In this document: piece by piece, positions 16,501-24,714 of the stretch
Layout of the letters: each line of letters begins with the position of its first letter
Position numbering within the stretch: position 1 is the stretch's first letter
Source of the DNA: Ferrovum sp. JA12
GTDB taxonomy: Bacteria > Pseudomonadota > Gammaproteobacteria > Burkholderiales > Ferrovaceae
Assembly (NCBI RefSeq): GCF_001431705.1
Contig: NZ_LJWX01000001.1
Coordinates: 558,001 to 622,000, forward strand
Direction: 5' to 3'
DNA length: 64,000 nt
The notes under the pieces: generated by a model
The model's database searches: none
The model's input: the letters and a program-made list of their open reading frames with translations, nothing else
Told to the model about the DNA's origin: nothing
Program-made: the position numbers and the translations under genes

Positions 16501-18473
16501 TTGAGAGCATAGATGTACGTAAGGACCTTAAACAACTAAGTGTTCAAAGATCCGAAGCCGAAGCAGATTTAGCGAGAGCTTATCAAGATGTTGTTTCTAA
16601 ACGCACTTGGCATAAACTAGCATGCAATGCCACACCTAACATTCGCCAAGCACTTGCTGCTTTCTCGAATGCAATTAGCAAAATTGGTAAAGGCACTGGA
16701 AAACGTGCAGTTCGATACCGTCAGGACGCTCGTCATGCAGCAGCACAAGCAAATCCTGCTATTCCATGCTGGATAATGCCGCATTATAGAGTGTCTGAGT
16801 CTCTCCCACCTGAATTAGGAGTGTTTGATCTTGTTATCATTGATGAGGCTTCCCAGTCGGATCTAACAGCTCTACCCGCGATTCTGCGCGCCAAGAAAAT
16901 ATTAATTGTTGGAGATGATAAGCAAGTTTCTCCTGAGGGCGTGGGTATTGAAGAGGAGAAAATTCGAAGTCTTATGGCACGGTTTCTAACTAATCAAGTA
17001 GCAAATTTCCGCGCGCAAATGACTCCGGAGCGTTCTATTTACGACCTTTGTAAAGTGGTTTTTGCTCAACACTCTGTGATGCTTAAAGAGCATTTCCGTT
17101 GTGTAAGTCCAATTATCGAATATTCTAAAAGAGAGTTTTACAATAACGAACTTAAACCCTTGCGCTTACCCAAGGTTTCAGAGCGACTTGATCCCCCACT
17201 GATTGATGTGTTTGTGGAGGATGGATTCGTCAATAAGACCGATAATACCAACCTTGCTGAAGCGCATTTTATTGTTGATGAAATTGCAGCAATATGTGCT
17301 GACCCTAAAATGGTTAACCGTAGCATAGGTGTTGTATCTTTGCTGGGGGAAAAACAGGCTTTGAAAATTTGGCAGATGTTAGAAGATGAGTTGGGTCCAG
17401 AGGTCATTGAAAAGTTCAAGATAGCCTGTGGTGATGCCAGAACATTTCAGGGTAAAGAGCGAGACATTATGTTTCTCTCAATGGTAGTAGCTCCAAATTC
17501 ATCAATTACAGCATTAGGTCGTGATACGTTTTCTCAAAGATTTAATGTTGCTGCATCTCGTGCTAGAGATCGAATGTATTTGGTAAGAAGCGCTGAACTG
17601 AATGATTTAAGTGAAAAAGACCATTTACGCAGAGGTTTGGTTTCTCACTTTGTTTACCCATTTGCACAAGACGAACAACGAGTAGATGACTTACGAGAAC
17701 TTTGTGAGTCACCTTTTGAACGGGATGTTTATGATGAGCTTGTTGAACGGGGCTATCGTGTAATCCCTCAAATTAAGGTGGGAGACTTTAGAATCGATAT
17801 GGTCGTTGAGGGGAACCATGATGCAAGGCTCGCCGTCGAGTGTGATGGGGATCGCTATCATGGACCAGACAAGTGGGACGCAGACATGAATCGCCAACGT
17901 ATTTTAGAGCGTGCCGGCTGGAGGTTTTGGCGTTGTTTTGCTTCAACTTATGTAATGCACAAAGGCGAGGTCCTTCAGGATCTTGTTAAAACTTTATCTG
18001 AACGTGGAATTGAACCAATTGGAGCTGAAAATGCACCGAGAAGTGTTTATACGGAATTTCGCACTTATTCCTCGATCAAAGCTTCAGAGCAACAATCAAA
18101 AACTGATAACGAAATCTTTAATCTGGATCAACAAGATAAGGAAATCGGCGTAAATCCACTCGAAAATTCAGTGGATGATAACTTGGTTGTTTTGGTAGGG
18201 CGCAATGGTTTGCCGGTTCATGATTTTGAATCATTAGTTGTGCAATCGGGAGATCATGTCACTTACATTGATATAGCTGTGCCTGATGTAAATATCCAAG
18301 TACAGATTGTTTCTGGACCAGATAATTTAGATGCAGGCATTATTAATGAGAACAGACCACTTGCTCAAACACTTCTTGAGATGGCAGAGGGTGATGAGGT
18401 TGAACTAAGTGTACCTGGTAGACCTGTTCATACACTTAAAGTTATGCAAATTAAAAGGCACTATAGAACATAG
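13521..18473 (+). CDS. Giant SF1 helicase - Vsr-like nuclease - GreA/GreB C-terminal-domain fusion
   Basis: The protein has 1650 residues with three recognisable parts. The first is a Superfamily 1 helicase of the AAA_11/AAA_12 (Upf1-like) kind: Walker A GPPGTGKT at 420-427, Walker B DEAS at 1108-1111, GDDKQ at 1131-1135, TFQGKERD at 1308-1315 and motif VI from R1340 (NVAASRARDR). A helical insert of almost 700 residues separates Walker A from Walker B. The second is a PD-(D/E)XK/Vsr-like nuclease (MTES_1575/DUF559 style), with E1400 in SPFER, D1426 in FRIDMVV, and E1440-C-D1442 in VECDGDRYH. The third (about 1560-1645), NRPLAQTLLEMAEGDEVEL, matches the GreA/GreB C-terminal domain. The N-terminal 400 residues are unassigned. 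It stands alone, with no methylase or other partner. Defence or transcription-linked DNA cleavage is inferred. Confidence 0.85.
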   Translation: MAIEQERLLALIDYAQKSAAMNSKHATNVASHLFCRHENGIAKLPGVHLNISTEDSGDEVWLILNRLHEQKPPDILSHILQAWIDLTNNPTKEPSLKKYIEAQQLIELGLEMTFKNVEYKPLDPKQLVFLDSYEQKKEVETQLEIYIKNRWTPWSIEEKIRRESISLYKALFTLKQQLEGSIIESQLELVWGTGIAVWKMGDTLVSYPLITRLVEISFNELTMDIEVRPRDVDARLELEIFSAADNQGVADLEHISKEHFLNAKQTFSPFDHTTFEFLLTSAVTYLDSQGVYWPNETASDDRMLPKAELGLKVTDTWVLFARPRSTSVYIQDLERFKQHLSEGAVILPEAIACVVTEPSNVNVEIELPSFRGLSNVYGSDGGGLTQTSSVADLFFPKAYNEEQVRIIQLLEQSPGVIVQGPPGTGKTHTISNIICHNLALGKRVLVTSMRDPALSVLREYLPEDIRPLAISLLSSEQEGMKQFEFAVSKIASEVQRIDRVSLGREISQLETHIDGLHGRISSLDRAITKLAVANLSKLLIDGEAIDPQEAAKELVTEQGSFEWIEDDLTIGDEHKPQFNENNIAALREARRHLGLDLDYLDKKLPVVSSFPDSRDLLRVHQDLGQLSKLKSAIEDGTVPPLANSSKETFQLASSLAEQISNIKLLKTQLHQSGHDWFKTLRVKLKNGHSKDIFQMFETLLEEIDSANQDRRRFLEKPVEAPHDIDQDHELIQAVNNLALGKSPFGITGIIGKADKKKTLQTIRVLSAPPNGNLDWAHILDYISHIKCLRTLVTRWNVLASEVYVKNLPANDPSHFHLAVDALGVFRSTKNLIAVERVLDEKAKVIIPSWTHGDETTNNEENLQRFESFLIHHLTRNRLADTWALKERFQEITAGCNGRIIEEINSFCTETLGNPQIPDAQMQAEWTALMEELRRLHGLSSHLKVVSENCIFIRESGAPDWASKLESIPVTQTVDDFLPGSWAQAWRLRRLSNYLESIDVRKDLKQLSVQRSEAEADLARAYQDVVSKRTWHKLACNATPNIRQALAAFSNAISKIGKGTGKRAVRYRQDARHAAAQANPAIPCWIMPHYRVSESLPPELGVFDLVIIDEASQSDLTALPAILRAKKILIVGDDKQVSPEGVGIEEEKIRSLMARFLTNQVANFRAQMTPERSIYDLCKVVFAQHSVMLKEHFRCVSPIIEYSKREFYNNELKPLRLPKVSERLDPPLIDVFVEDGFVNKTDNTNLAEAHFIVDEIAAICADPKMVNRSIGVVSLLGEKQALKIWQMLEDELGPEVIEKFKIACGDARTFQGKERDIMFLSMVVAPNSSITALGRDTFSQRFNVAASRARDRMYLVRSAELNDLSEKDHLRRGLVSHFVYPFAQDEQRVDDLRELCESPFERDVYDELVERGYRVIPQIKVGDFRIDMVVEGNHDARLAVECDGDRYHGPDKWDADMNRQRILERAGWRFWRCFASTYVMHKGEVLQDLVKTLSERGIEPIGAENAPRSVYTEFRTYSSIKASEQQSKTDNEIFNLDQQDKEIGVNPLENSVDDNLVVLVGRNGLPVHDFESLVVQSGDHVTYIDIAVPDVNIQVQIVSGPDNLDAGIINENRPLAQTLLEMAEGDEVELSVPGRPVHTLKVMQIKRHYRT

Positions 18474-18634
18474 TTTCTAATTTAAAATTATGTATTAATG
18501 CCTATTGTTAATCTGGATAGATGCTGAAAAATAGCGTAGAATTCGGCACATTGTGTACGTCTGTGGGAAAGTTGTTAAATGTGGCGAGAAGGCCGTTGTT
18601 CATTAATATAATTTAAAAATTGAACAACGTTAGT

Positions 18635-18730
18635 TGTTGGTATTTATGTTGGTATTTTAAATTAGTAATTATTTTAATTCCATTGTATAAAGGCTTTCAG
18701 GCTTATCTTCGACTCCCTCCGTCGCACCAC
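18635..18730. other. Candidate attachment-site end of the mobile element
   Basis: The 12-mers TGTTGGTATTTA and TGTTGGTATTTT lie in tandem at 18635-18658. Arrays of TGTTGGTAT type are common arm-site repeats near the ends of tyrosine-integrase islands. About 45 bases on, TTCGACTCCCTCC followed by GTCGCACCA resembles the 3' end of a tRNA or tmRNA (T-loop, acceptor strand, CCA), the usual core of such att sites. No complete tRNA is present and the spacing is one base off a normal T-arm. This is therefore a candidate boundary, not a gene. The rest of 18474-18764 shows nothing else. Confidence 0.38.
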
Positions 18731-18764
18731 TCTTAATGGCCTGGAACCCATCAGTGCGTTCTTT

Positions 18765-19500
18765 GGCTCTTTCTCATTTAGGGGGGCAGTTTTAATCATC
18801 CACAGAGCCCCTTAACACGCACTCTGACATTCTCAAAGTTTCTGAATCAATCAGCTCTTCTTTGAATCAGTTTCATCTTACGGTGGCATCCTTCTGTAAT
18901 GCCATTAGATTTACTAAACCGCCACATTCTGGCACTCTCCTCTTTCCATGAGCTGAGTGTTTTACCTAAAGCAGCCACTGGTTTAAAGGCACTTTGTTTT
19001 AACTCAGTTAACATCGTTAGGAATACAGGAATCACTTCACCACATGCCCGTTGCGTTAAAGCTCTTTTCATCAATAGCGTATGAAGTGGTTGTTGGAAGG
19101 GATAAATGGCTGCAATAGCTGGATACCTGTCTAAGAACAGATCTCTGTTAGTCTGTTTATCTTGAGTGAGATTGTCTGGCCTGATTCTCAATAACGCCAA
19201 GATCCCTCTATTGTTTTTTATCTCACCACTGGGTTCTCTATAAGTCATCATGCACTGATGTTGAATTATAGGATATGCTTTTTTACGAACCTGTTTGCTG
19301 TGGCAGTGGCTACAACGGGCTAAGCGGTTGTATTTCACTTCTCATCATAGAGGTTGATAACCACTGACTTTTACTGTAGAAAAACCTGGTCAATTTAGGA
19401 TAATATTGTTCTTGGGGGTTTTAATCCCTTTTTTATCGCAAAATCAAGGATTTAGTTTGGGCTAAATTGATTAAAGTGCCCCCTTATTTGGTGGAGAGCC
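18765..19500. mobile_element. Internally deleted ISL3-family element
   Basis: The two ends form an imperfect inverted repeat. The left end reads GGCTCTTTCTCATTTAGG from 18765, and the right end read inward reads GGCTCTCCACCAAATAAG. Each continues GGGGGCA and then TTTAATC. A GGCTCT terminus fits the ISL3 family. At 736 bp the element is about half the usual 1.3-1.5 kb, in line with its truncated transposase. The eight bases flanking each end do not match, so no target duplication survives. It sits between the element end and the arsenic genes. Confidence 0.6.
18796..19338 (-). pseudogene. ISL3-family transposase remnant
   Basis: The open part (18847-19338, 163 residues) begins with a CxxCH zinc-finger-like N-terminus (ARCSHCHSKQ) and jumps to the C-terminal region of ISL3 transposases. 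That region includes SNGITEGCHRKMKLIQRRA, the end of the catalytic domain. The central domain with the first acidic catalytic residues is missing. An in-frame TGA at 18847-18849 interrupts the conserved RRAYGFRNF-type motif, and the frame continues FRNFENVRVRVKGLCG to a second stop at 18796. Full-length family members have about 400 residues. It is not functional. Confidence 0.75.
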
Positions 19501-19531
19501 AAAATTTTTATTAATTTAAGGTAATTTTTTA

Positions 19532-19960
19532 ATGGTCACTATTTATCACAATCCAGCATGTGGAACGTCTCGTAATACCTTGGCTATGATCCGTAACAGC
19601 GGAGAGGAGCCGATCATCATTGAATATCTGAACACTCCCCCAACCCGTGAGCTACTCATTCAGTTGATTCAGGGTGCAGGGTTAGATGTGCGCGGAGCAA
19701 TACGTCAAAAGGGGACACCCTATGAAGAATTAGGGCTTGGGAACCCCACCCTATCAGATGATGAATTATTAGAGGCTATGTTGGCTAATCCCATTCTAAT
19801 CAATAGACCCTTTGTTGTCACAAATAAAGGAACACGATTATGCCGGCCTTCAGAACTGGTATTAGATATTCTCCCTAATCCACAAAAAAATACTTTTGTT
19901 AAAGAAGATGGTGAAATAGTCATTAATATAGGGAGTGAAAGTGCTAAATCAAATGATTAA
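19532..19960 (+). CDS. arsC: Arsenate reductase, glutaredoxin-dependent
   Basis: The 142-residue protein matches R773-type ArsC along its whole length. The catalytic C10 sits in [12 protein letters not shown], and three arginines corresponding to the arsenate-binding residues can be placed (R58, R92 in NRPFVV, R105 in LCRPSE). It reduces arsenate to arsenite with glutathione and glutaredoxin. Its end overlaps arsH, so the pair is coupled. No arsR repressor or arsB/acr3 efflux gene is adjacent, so arsenite export must be encoded elsewhere. It begins just after the ISL3 remnant. Confidence 0.95.
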   Translation: MVTIYHNPACGTSRNTLAMIRNSGEEPIIIEYLNTPPTRELLIQLIQGAGLDVRGAIRQKGTPYEELGLGNPTLSDDELLEAMLANPILINRPFVVTNKGTRLCRPSELVLDILPNPQKNTFVKEDGEIVINIGSESAKSND

Positions 19961-20663
19961 TCTTCCTAATGTTGATAAAGCATTATTTGAGTTACCAGGG
20001 ATTGAGAATTTTGCAAAGATTGGTATATCCTCTCACCGTCCACGCTTTCTTCTATTATATGGTTCTTTGCGGGAGCGATCCTACAGTCGACTGTTAATTA
20101 TGGAGGCAGCAAGACTTCTAGAGGCACTAGGGGGCGAAGTTAAAGTTTTTGATCCCAGTGGTCTCCCTTTGCCTGATGATCAGCCTGACACTCACCCCAA
20201 AGTGATTGAGTTACGAAGTCTTGCAAATTGGTCCGAGGGTATGGTTTGGTGCTCGCCCGAGCGTCACGGTGCTATGACAGGAATCATGAAAGCTCAAATA
20301 GATTGGATCCCACTCTCTCAAGGAGCGCTTCGCCCAACTCAGGGTAAAACTTTAGCCTTAATGCAGGTGTCAGGTGGTTCGCAATCTTTTAACGCTGTGA
20401 ATCAGATGCGAATTTTAGGTAGATGGATGAGGATGATTACCATTCCTAATCAATCTTCGGTGGCAAAGGCTTTTCAAGAGTTTGATGAGATGGGTAGGAT
20501 GAAAGATTCCTCTTACTATGAACGAGTCGTTGATGTGATGGAGGAGCTCTTTAAGTTCACGTTATTGACACGCGATATTTCAATCTATCTAACAGATCGA
20601 TATAGTGAACGCCGAGAGAGAGCAGAAGAACTGTCTCTAAGAGTGAATCAAAATAGCCTTTAG
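19941..20663 (+). CDS. arsH: ArsH, NADPH-dependent FMN reductase / organoarsenical oxidase
   Basis: The protein has about 240 residues with the flavodoxin-like FMN-binding motif [11 protein letters not shown] and the ArsH signatures [15 protein letters not shown] and [14 protein letters not shown]. ArsH proteins reduce FMN or quinones and oxidise trivalent organoarsenicals. The start is uncertain. A GTG at 19941 has GGGAG at a good distance; a GTG at 19935 is too close to it, and an ATG at 19953 is too far. All three overlap arsC, so the two genes are translationally coupled. Confidence 0.92.
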   Translation: MLNQMINLPNVDKALFELPGIENFAKIGISSHRPRFLLLYGSLRERSYSRLLIMEAARLLEALGGEVKVFDPSGLPLPDDQPDTHPKVIELRSLANWSEGMVWCSPERHGAMTGIMKAQIDWIPLSQGALRPTQGKTLALMQVSGGSQSFNAVNQMRILGRWMRMITIPNQSSVAKAFQEFDEMGRMKDSSYYERVVDVMEELFKFTLLTRDISIYLTDRYSERRERAEELSLRVNQNSL

Positions 20664-20706
20664 CAACAGATATTTCAATTATGATCTTTAAAAAGAGTTA
20701 TATCAC

Positions 20707-21198
20707 ATGAAAATCCCCTCACATCAGCTGACCATGACAGTACTTATGACGCCAGATAAAACCAATTTCTTTGGTAATGTGCATGGTGGTGATGTTCTAA
20801 AATTACTGGATCAAGTAGCCTACGCTTGCGCTAGTCGGTATGCGGGTCGACATGTGGTGACATTGAGTGTTGACCAAGTAACTTTTAAACAGCCCATTCA
20901 TGTGGGGGAGCTATTAACATTCTTGGCTTCAGTGAATTACACTGGTACCTCATCCATTGAGGTGGGGGTGAAGGTCATTGCGGAAAATATTTTGACGAAA
21001 GTAGTGCGTCACGTAAACAGTTGTTTTTTAACTATGGTGGCCATGGATGAGAATCGCCAACCCACAGCGGTCCCTAAGTTTATTCCAGTAACTAGCGATG
21101 AAGTGAGAAGGTATGAGGCAGCTCTCATCAGAAGAGAGATGAGGAAAGAATTAGAAAAAAAATTTAGTGATATTAGGCGGTTAAATAATAAAAGTTGA
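20707..21198 (+). CDS. Acyl-CoA thioesterase, hotdog fold (YciA/BACH type)
   Basis: The protein has 163 residues. The hotdog-fold signature GNVHGGDVLKLLDQVAYACA (about residues 23-42) includes the HGG turn and the catalytic aspartate, and VTFKQPIHVGELL follows. It hydrolyses acyl-CoA to free acid and CoA. The C-terminal 30 residues are strongly charged (RREMRKELEKKF), a common extension. The gene lies 43 bases after arsH and could be read with it, but no functional link is known. Substrate range cannot be given from sequence. Confidence 0.88.
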   Translation: MKIPSHQLTMTVLMTPDKTNFFGNVHGGDVLKLLDQVAYACASRYAGRHVVTLSVDQVTFKQPIHVGELLTFLASVNYTGTSSIEVGVKVIAENILTKVVRHVNSCFLTMVAMDENRQPTAVPKFIPVTSDEVRRYEAALIRREMRKELEKKFSDIRRLNNKS

Positions 21199-21203
21199 TA
21201 ACT

Positions 21204-23096
21204 TTATTTGATTAATTGAATTAACTTTTCTCCAATTAATGCTGAGCCGTGGTAACTATAATGATGATCATCTCTTAATATGAGTAAGTCGCTAGAGTCA
21301 TAAATATAATTTATATTTAATTTTTCTAAATACTGTGCTTGGTTGAAAGTAATCACTTGATTTTCAAGTTTACGTTGTAAAGAATTAAAAAGATTATCTT
21401 CGTAGATTAAATAAAACTTATTCTTACAAAAAGATGTTTCTGACATGGTAGGTCTCATGCATATTATTATGTCTGCATTTGTATAAGGACTACCAAATGT
21501 AACAACTGTTTTTATATTATGGCGATGAAACAGATTGGCTTCATTGATAATTAAAGTGCTTAAACGCGCTACTCCTACCTCGTCTTTGTTGACGCCCCAA
21601 AAGTCCATTTCATGAAGCCAGAATCCTAGTATAACGGTTTTAATTTGTAATGTAGATAACAAATAATTAATAATCAGCGATGTGTCTTGTACACAATTTT
21701 TTCCCTCTTTTGAGCGGGGTCCTCCCCAGCCACTATTTTCTTTTAATCCCAAAATTATTGGGCAAGTACCATCTCCTAAGTTAATTAATCCTTCTTTATT
21801 TAAGTCCATATATTTGGCTATTCCAGGACCTAGATGATTGGCTGTACTATCTCCAATAATAGCTACAGTTATATTGTTTTTATTGCCATAAATTTTACAA
21901 AAAGTAGTATTCAGAGAAGTGAATTTTTTACATAAATCGTCACTGGTATCATTCCATGTAATTTGTTGAATATTTTTTTCTTCGATCAAAGAAACAGGCT
22001 TATTAAAGATTTGACCGTGATTCATATAAGAGAATCCAGCTAATAAACCTAATGCAATGTTAGCAAAGATGAGTAATGGTGCTAGCGGTTTGTACGTGCT
22101 ATACCTTAGTGGGTTTTCAATAAAATAATGAATTAAGGACGCAAGAAGATACGATAATACTAGTAGAGGAAATCTAAGATGTTTTATTACTTCTGCGTTA
22201 AATAAAAAAAAGAAAACTATGATCGGCCAATGGACTAAGTATAAATTAAAACTGATTTTTCCAGTCCAAACTAGAAACCTATTTGAGTAGAGATAAGTAC
22301 TAATAATCGAATAATCATCAGCCAAAATAATCAAAGAAGTAGCGAATACTGGTATCAATGCGATATAACCAGGGTATTGCGAAGAATCTTTAATTATAAA
22401 TAGGGAGAGAATGAGCAGTAATGTACCAAAATATGAGAGAGAGATTTTTAATGGTTTGATATTTACAAGTGTAATGACAGCGCCAATACCTAATTCCCAA
22501 AAACGTGTAAAAGGTAAGTAAAAATCAATATTATAATTTCCAGACAAGAAATAAAATAGATTAAGAGAAAAAGAGAAAGTGATTATGATTATCAAAAAAT
22601 AAAGGCGATTCACCTTATTTTTAAAGATCCAAATTAATAATAATGGCCAGATGAAATAGAATTGTTCTTCAATTCCTAAACTCCAAAAATGAAGGAGAGG
22701 TTTATAAAGACTATGTTGATCAAAGTACCCTGCTTCCTTTAAGAAGAGAATGTTTGAATAGAAAAAAAGACTTCCTAGGGATTCTTTGGATAGTTCTGTA
22801 AATGCATGGGAACCTAGAAAAAAGTAGCCTACCAAAAAGGTTAATGTCACAACTGTTAATATTGACGGAATTAATCTTTTTATTCTTCTATGGTAAAAAT
22901 TAACCAACTGAAAGTCATGCTGATCTAAATCTGTAAAAATAATTTTCGTCATAAAGAACCCTGAGATGACGAAGAATATGTCTACTCCAATAAAGCCAGC
23001 GGGAAATTTTTCTGGAAAAAAATGAAATATTAGTACGAATAAAATGGCTACACCCCTTAAGCCATCTATTTTTAATTTATGCTGAATTGAACTCAC
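21204..23096 (-). CDS. OafA/YrhL-type membrane acyltransferase with SGNH domain
   Basis: The protein has 630 residues. The N-terminal acyltransferase-3 domain (about 1-345) has about ten membrane segments, beginning with KIDGLRGVAILFVLIFHF, which carries the conserved histidine. GFIGVDIFFVISGFF and HFWSLGIEEQFYFIWPL are further signatures. The C-terminal periplasmic part (about 395-630) is an SGNH hydrolase-like domain with the serine in IIGDSTANH and the Asp/His pair in LRDDHHYSYHG. Such two-domain proteins add acetyl or other acyl groups to O-antigen or other surface sugars. The neighbouring gtrB- and gtrA-like genes fit this role. Confidence 0.9.
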   Translation of the reverse strand: MSSIQHKLKIDGLRGVAILFVLIFHFFPEKFPAGFIGVDIFFVISGFFMTKIIFTDLDQHDFQLVNFYHRRIKRLIPSILTVVTLTFLVGYFFLGSHAFTELSKESLGSLFFYSNILFLKEAGYFDQHSLYKPLLHFWSLGIEEQFYFIWPLLLIWIFKNKVNRLYFLIIIITFSFSLNLFYFLSGNYNIDFYLPFTRFWELGIGAVITLVNIKPLKISLSYFGTLLLILSLFIIKDSSQYPGYIALIPVFATSLIILADDYSIISTYLYSNRFLVWTGKISFNLYLVHWPIIVFFFLFNAEVIKHLRFPLLVLSYLLASLIHYFIENPLRYSTYKPLAPLLIFANIALGLLAGFSYMNHGQIFNKPVSLIEEKNIQQITWNDTSDDLCKKFTSLNTTFCKIYGNKNNITVAIIGDSTANHLGPGIAKYMDLNKEGLINLGDGTCPIILGLKENSGWGGPRSKEGKNCVQDTSLIINYLLSTLQIKTVILGFWLHEMDFWGVNKDEVGVARLSTLIINEANLFHRHNIKTVVTFGSPYTNADIIICMRPTMSETSFCKNKFYLIYEDNLFNSLQRKLENQVITFNQAQYLEKLNINYIYDSSDLLILRDDHHYSYHGSALIGEKLIQLIK

Positions 23097-23163
23097 GCTT
23101 AGGATCCCTGGTGATTACTTAAATTTATTATTTGTACTAAACAATTAGATTTATTGTGTAAAT

Positions 23164-24111
23164 TTAAGTATTGTCATGATTGTTTGTTTGCCAAATATTA
23201 CGTACTAAGTAGATTGGTCTTTGTTTGCTTTCCGAGTAGATTCTTCCAAGATATTCCCCAATAACCCCAAGAGCAATAAGCTGTACGCCAGAAAAAAATA
23301 AAATAGCAACAATGAGTGAAGGGTAGCCTTTTACTGGATTGCCGTATAACAAAGTATCAGCGACTATTTTGATGGCATAGAGAAAAGATAGTAAGGAAAC
23401 GAGTATTCCAAAATATGAAGCGATTTTAAGGGGAGCATCACTAAACGAGGTGATCCCTTCTAAAGCAAAATTCCACAGTTTCCAATAATTGAACTTAGTT
23501 TGACCAGTATGCCGCTCAGGTCTCTCATATTCTATTTCAGCAGTTTTAAATCCAACCCACGCAAAGAGTCCTTTCATAAACCGTCTACGTTCTGGAAGTT
23601 GTTTTAATGCATTGAGAACTGGACGAGAAATGAGCCTAAAATCCCCGGTATCTTGGGGTATATCTACCTCACTGAGTTGATTAATTATTGTATAAAACCA
23701 GTGAGCGGTATTTCGTTTAACAAATGAATCTCCATCCCGTGTTTTTCTTTTTGCAAGCACTACATCAAAACCCTTGTGCCACAGATCAATCATTTGTGGA
23801 ATGATTTCAGGGGGGTCTTGTAGATCAGCATCGATAGGAATAGCCGCCTCGCCTTTTGCAAAGTCAATCCCTGCCGACAGTGCCGCTTCTTTGCCAAAGT
23901 TTCTGGTTAAATCAATCACAATGATTTGTGAATGATGGAGTTGTGCTTTAAGTAGCTCGTCAAGAGTATTATCAGTACTCCCGTCATTAATACATAACAT
24001 TTCCCAAGTAATTTGCATTGGAGATAACACACGATGAAGTCTCTCATAAAGAAGTTCAATATTACCGGCTTCGTTGTGCATGGGAACAATGAGAGAAAGA
24101 GTCGGGTTCAT
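23164..24111 (-). CDS. gtrB: GtrB-type polyprenyl-phosphate glycosyltransferase
   Basis: The protein has 315 residues with a GT-A, family 2 domain at the N-terminus. SLIVPMHNEAGN starts the nucleotide-binding fold, CINDGSTDNT holds the first aspartate, and PIDADLQDPPE holds the DxD motif (about 92-102). QDTGDFRLI is also conserved. Two membrane segments close the protein (about 230-255 and 265-290), as in GtrB and DPM1-like enzymes. It transfers a hexose to undecaprenyl phosphate on the cytoplasmic face. The divergent gtrA-like flippase gene is the usual partner. Confidence 0.9.
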   Translation of the reverse strand: MNPTLSLIVPMHNEAGNIELLYERLHRVLSPMQITWEMLCINDGSTDNTLDELLKAQLHHSQIIVIDLTRNFGKEAALSAGIDFAKGEAAIPIDADLQDPPEIIPQMIDLWHKGFDVVLAKRKTRDGDSFVKRNTAHWFYTIINQLSEVDIPQDTGDFRLISRPVLNALKQLPERRRFMKGLFAWVGFKTAEIEYERPERHTGQTKFNYWKLWNFALEGITSFSDAPLKIASYFGILVSLLSFLYAIKIVADTLLYGNPVKGYPSLIVAILFFSGVQLIALGVIGEYLGRIYSESKQRPIYLVRNIWQTNNHDNT

Positions 24112-24200
24112 TCAAGTCGCTTGTTTTATAATGAATAATAGATTATACCCTGTGATAAAAGATGAAACATGATGAATAAAAAACAAATAAGGTGGTTGCA

Positions 24201-24602
24201 ATGCGTGTCCAGCAGTTAGCGAACCGTCATTACCTCTTTTTTATTTTAGCGGGCTCCTGTGGTTTTGTCGTAGATGCTGGCGTTGTTACAGTGCTACACA
24301 AATGGTGTGGAGCGGGGTTAATTAGCGCTAAAGTAATTAGTTTTTTTCTCGCTGTAACAGTAACTTGGTGGATTAACCGCACCTATACTTTTAGAAAGAC
24401 GTTGGAAAAAAATCTTTTTTTGGAATGGATTCATTACTTTTCAGCTAATATAATAGGAGCTATTATAAATAATGGCTTATATGTTTTTCTCGTCATCCTG
24501 TTTGCTTTTCCAAAAGAATATCCAGTTGTAGCGGTGGCGGCTGGCTCTCTCGGAGGTATGGTATTCAATTATTTTGCTTCTAAAACTTGGGTATTTAAAT
24601 GA
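24201..24602 (+). CDS. gtrA: GtrA-family flippase-like membrane protein
   Basis: The protein has 133 residues from the ATG at 24201, which has AAGGTG at a suitable distance; a GTG at 24192 overlaps that ribosome site and is less likely. Four membrane segments are visible. The GtrA signatures are the first segment FILAGSCGFVVDAGVVTVLH, WWINRTYTF after the second, and NYFASKTWVFK at the C-terminus. GtrA proteins are thought to flip polyprenyl-linked sugars for surface glycan modification. It is divergent from gtrB, with 89 bases between them. Confidence 0.88.
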   Translation: MRVQQLANRHYLFFILAGSCGFVVDAGVVTVLHKWCGAGLISAKVISFFLAVTVTWWINRTYTFRKTLEKNLFLEWIHYFSANIIGAIINNGLYVFLVILFAFPKEYPVVAVAAGSLGGMVFNYFASKTWVFK

Positions 24603-24670
24603 TTTTATAGGCATAAATAAGAGTTTTACGCAGAATCTAACTATTATTTTAGAAATTTTCTTAACTTTCA

Positions 24671-24700
24671 TTGACAAGAGAGGGTAACGTAGTACACAAT
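24671..24700 (+). promoter_or_regulatory. Promoter of the tRNA-tuf transcript
   Basis: A perfect TTGACA at 24671-24676 is followed after 16-18 bases by TACACA/CACAAT. The -10 box is about 15 bases ahead of the tRNA-Tyr gene. This is the strongest sigma70-like match at the head of the supercluster. The stretch 24603-24670 after gtrA shows nothing else. Confidence 0.7.
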
Positions 24701-24714
24701 AATTGGTTCATTTT

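Noticed and set aside
18601-18660. CRISPR-like repeat at the element end
   Set aside because: There are only two tandem 12-mers without spacers and no cas genes; arm-site repeats are a better reading. No CRISPR array was seen in the window.
18700-18730. A complete tRNA or tmRNA gene at the element end
   Set aside because: Only a 3'-end-like piece is seen. The 5' half of the T-arm does not pair and no cloverleaf can be built, so it is kept only as an att candidate.
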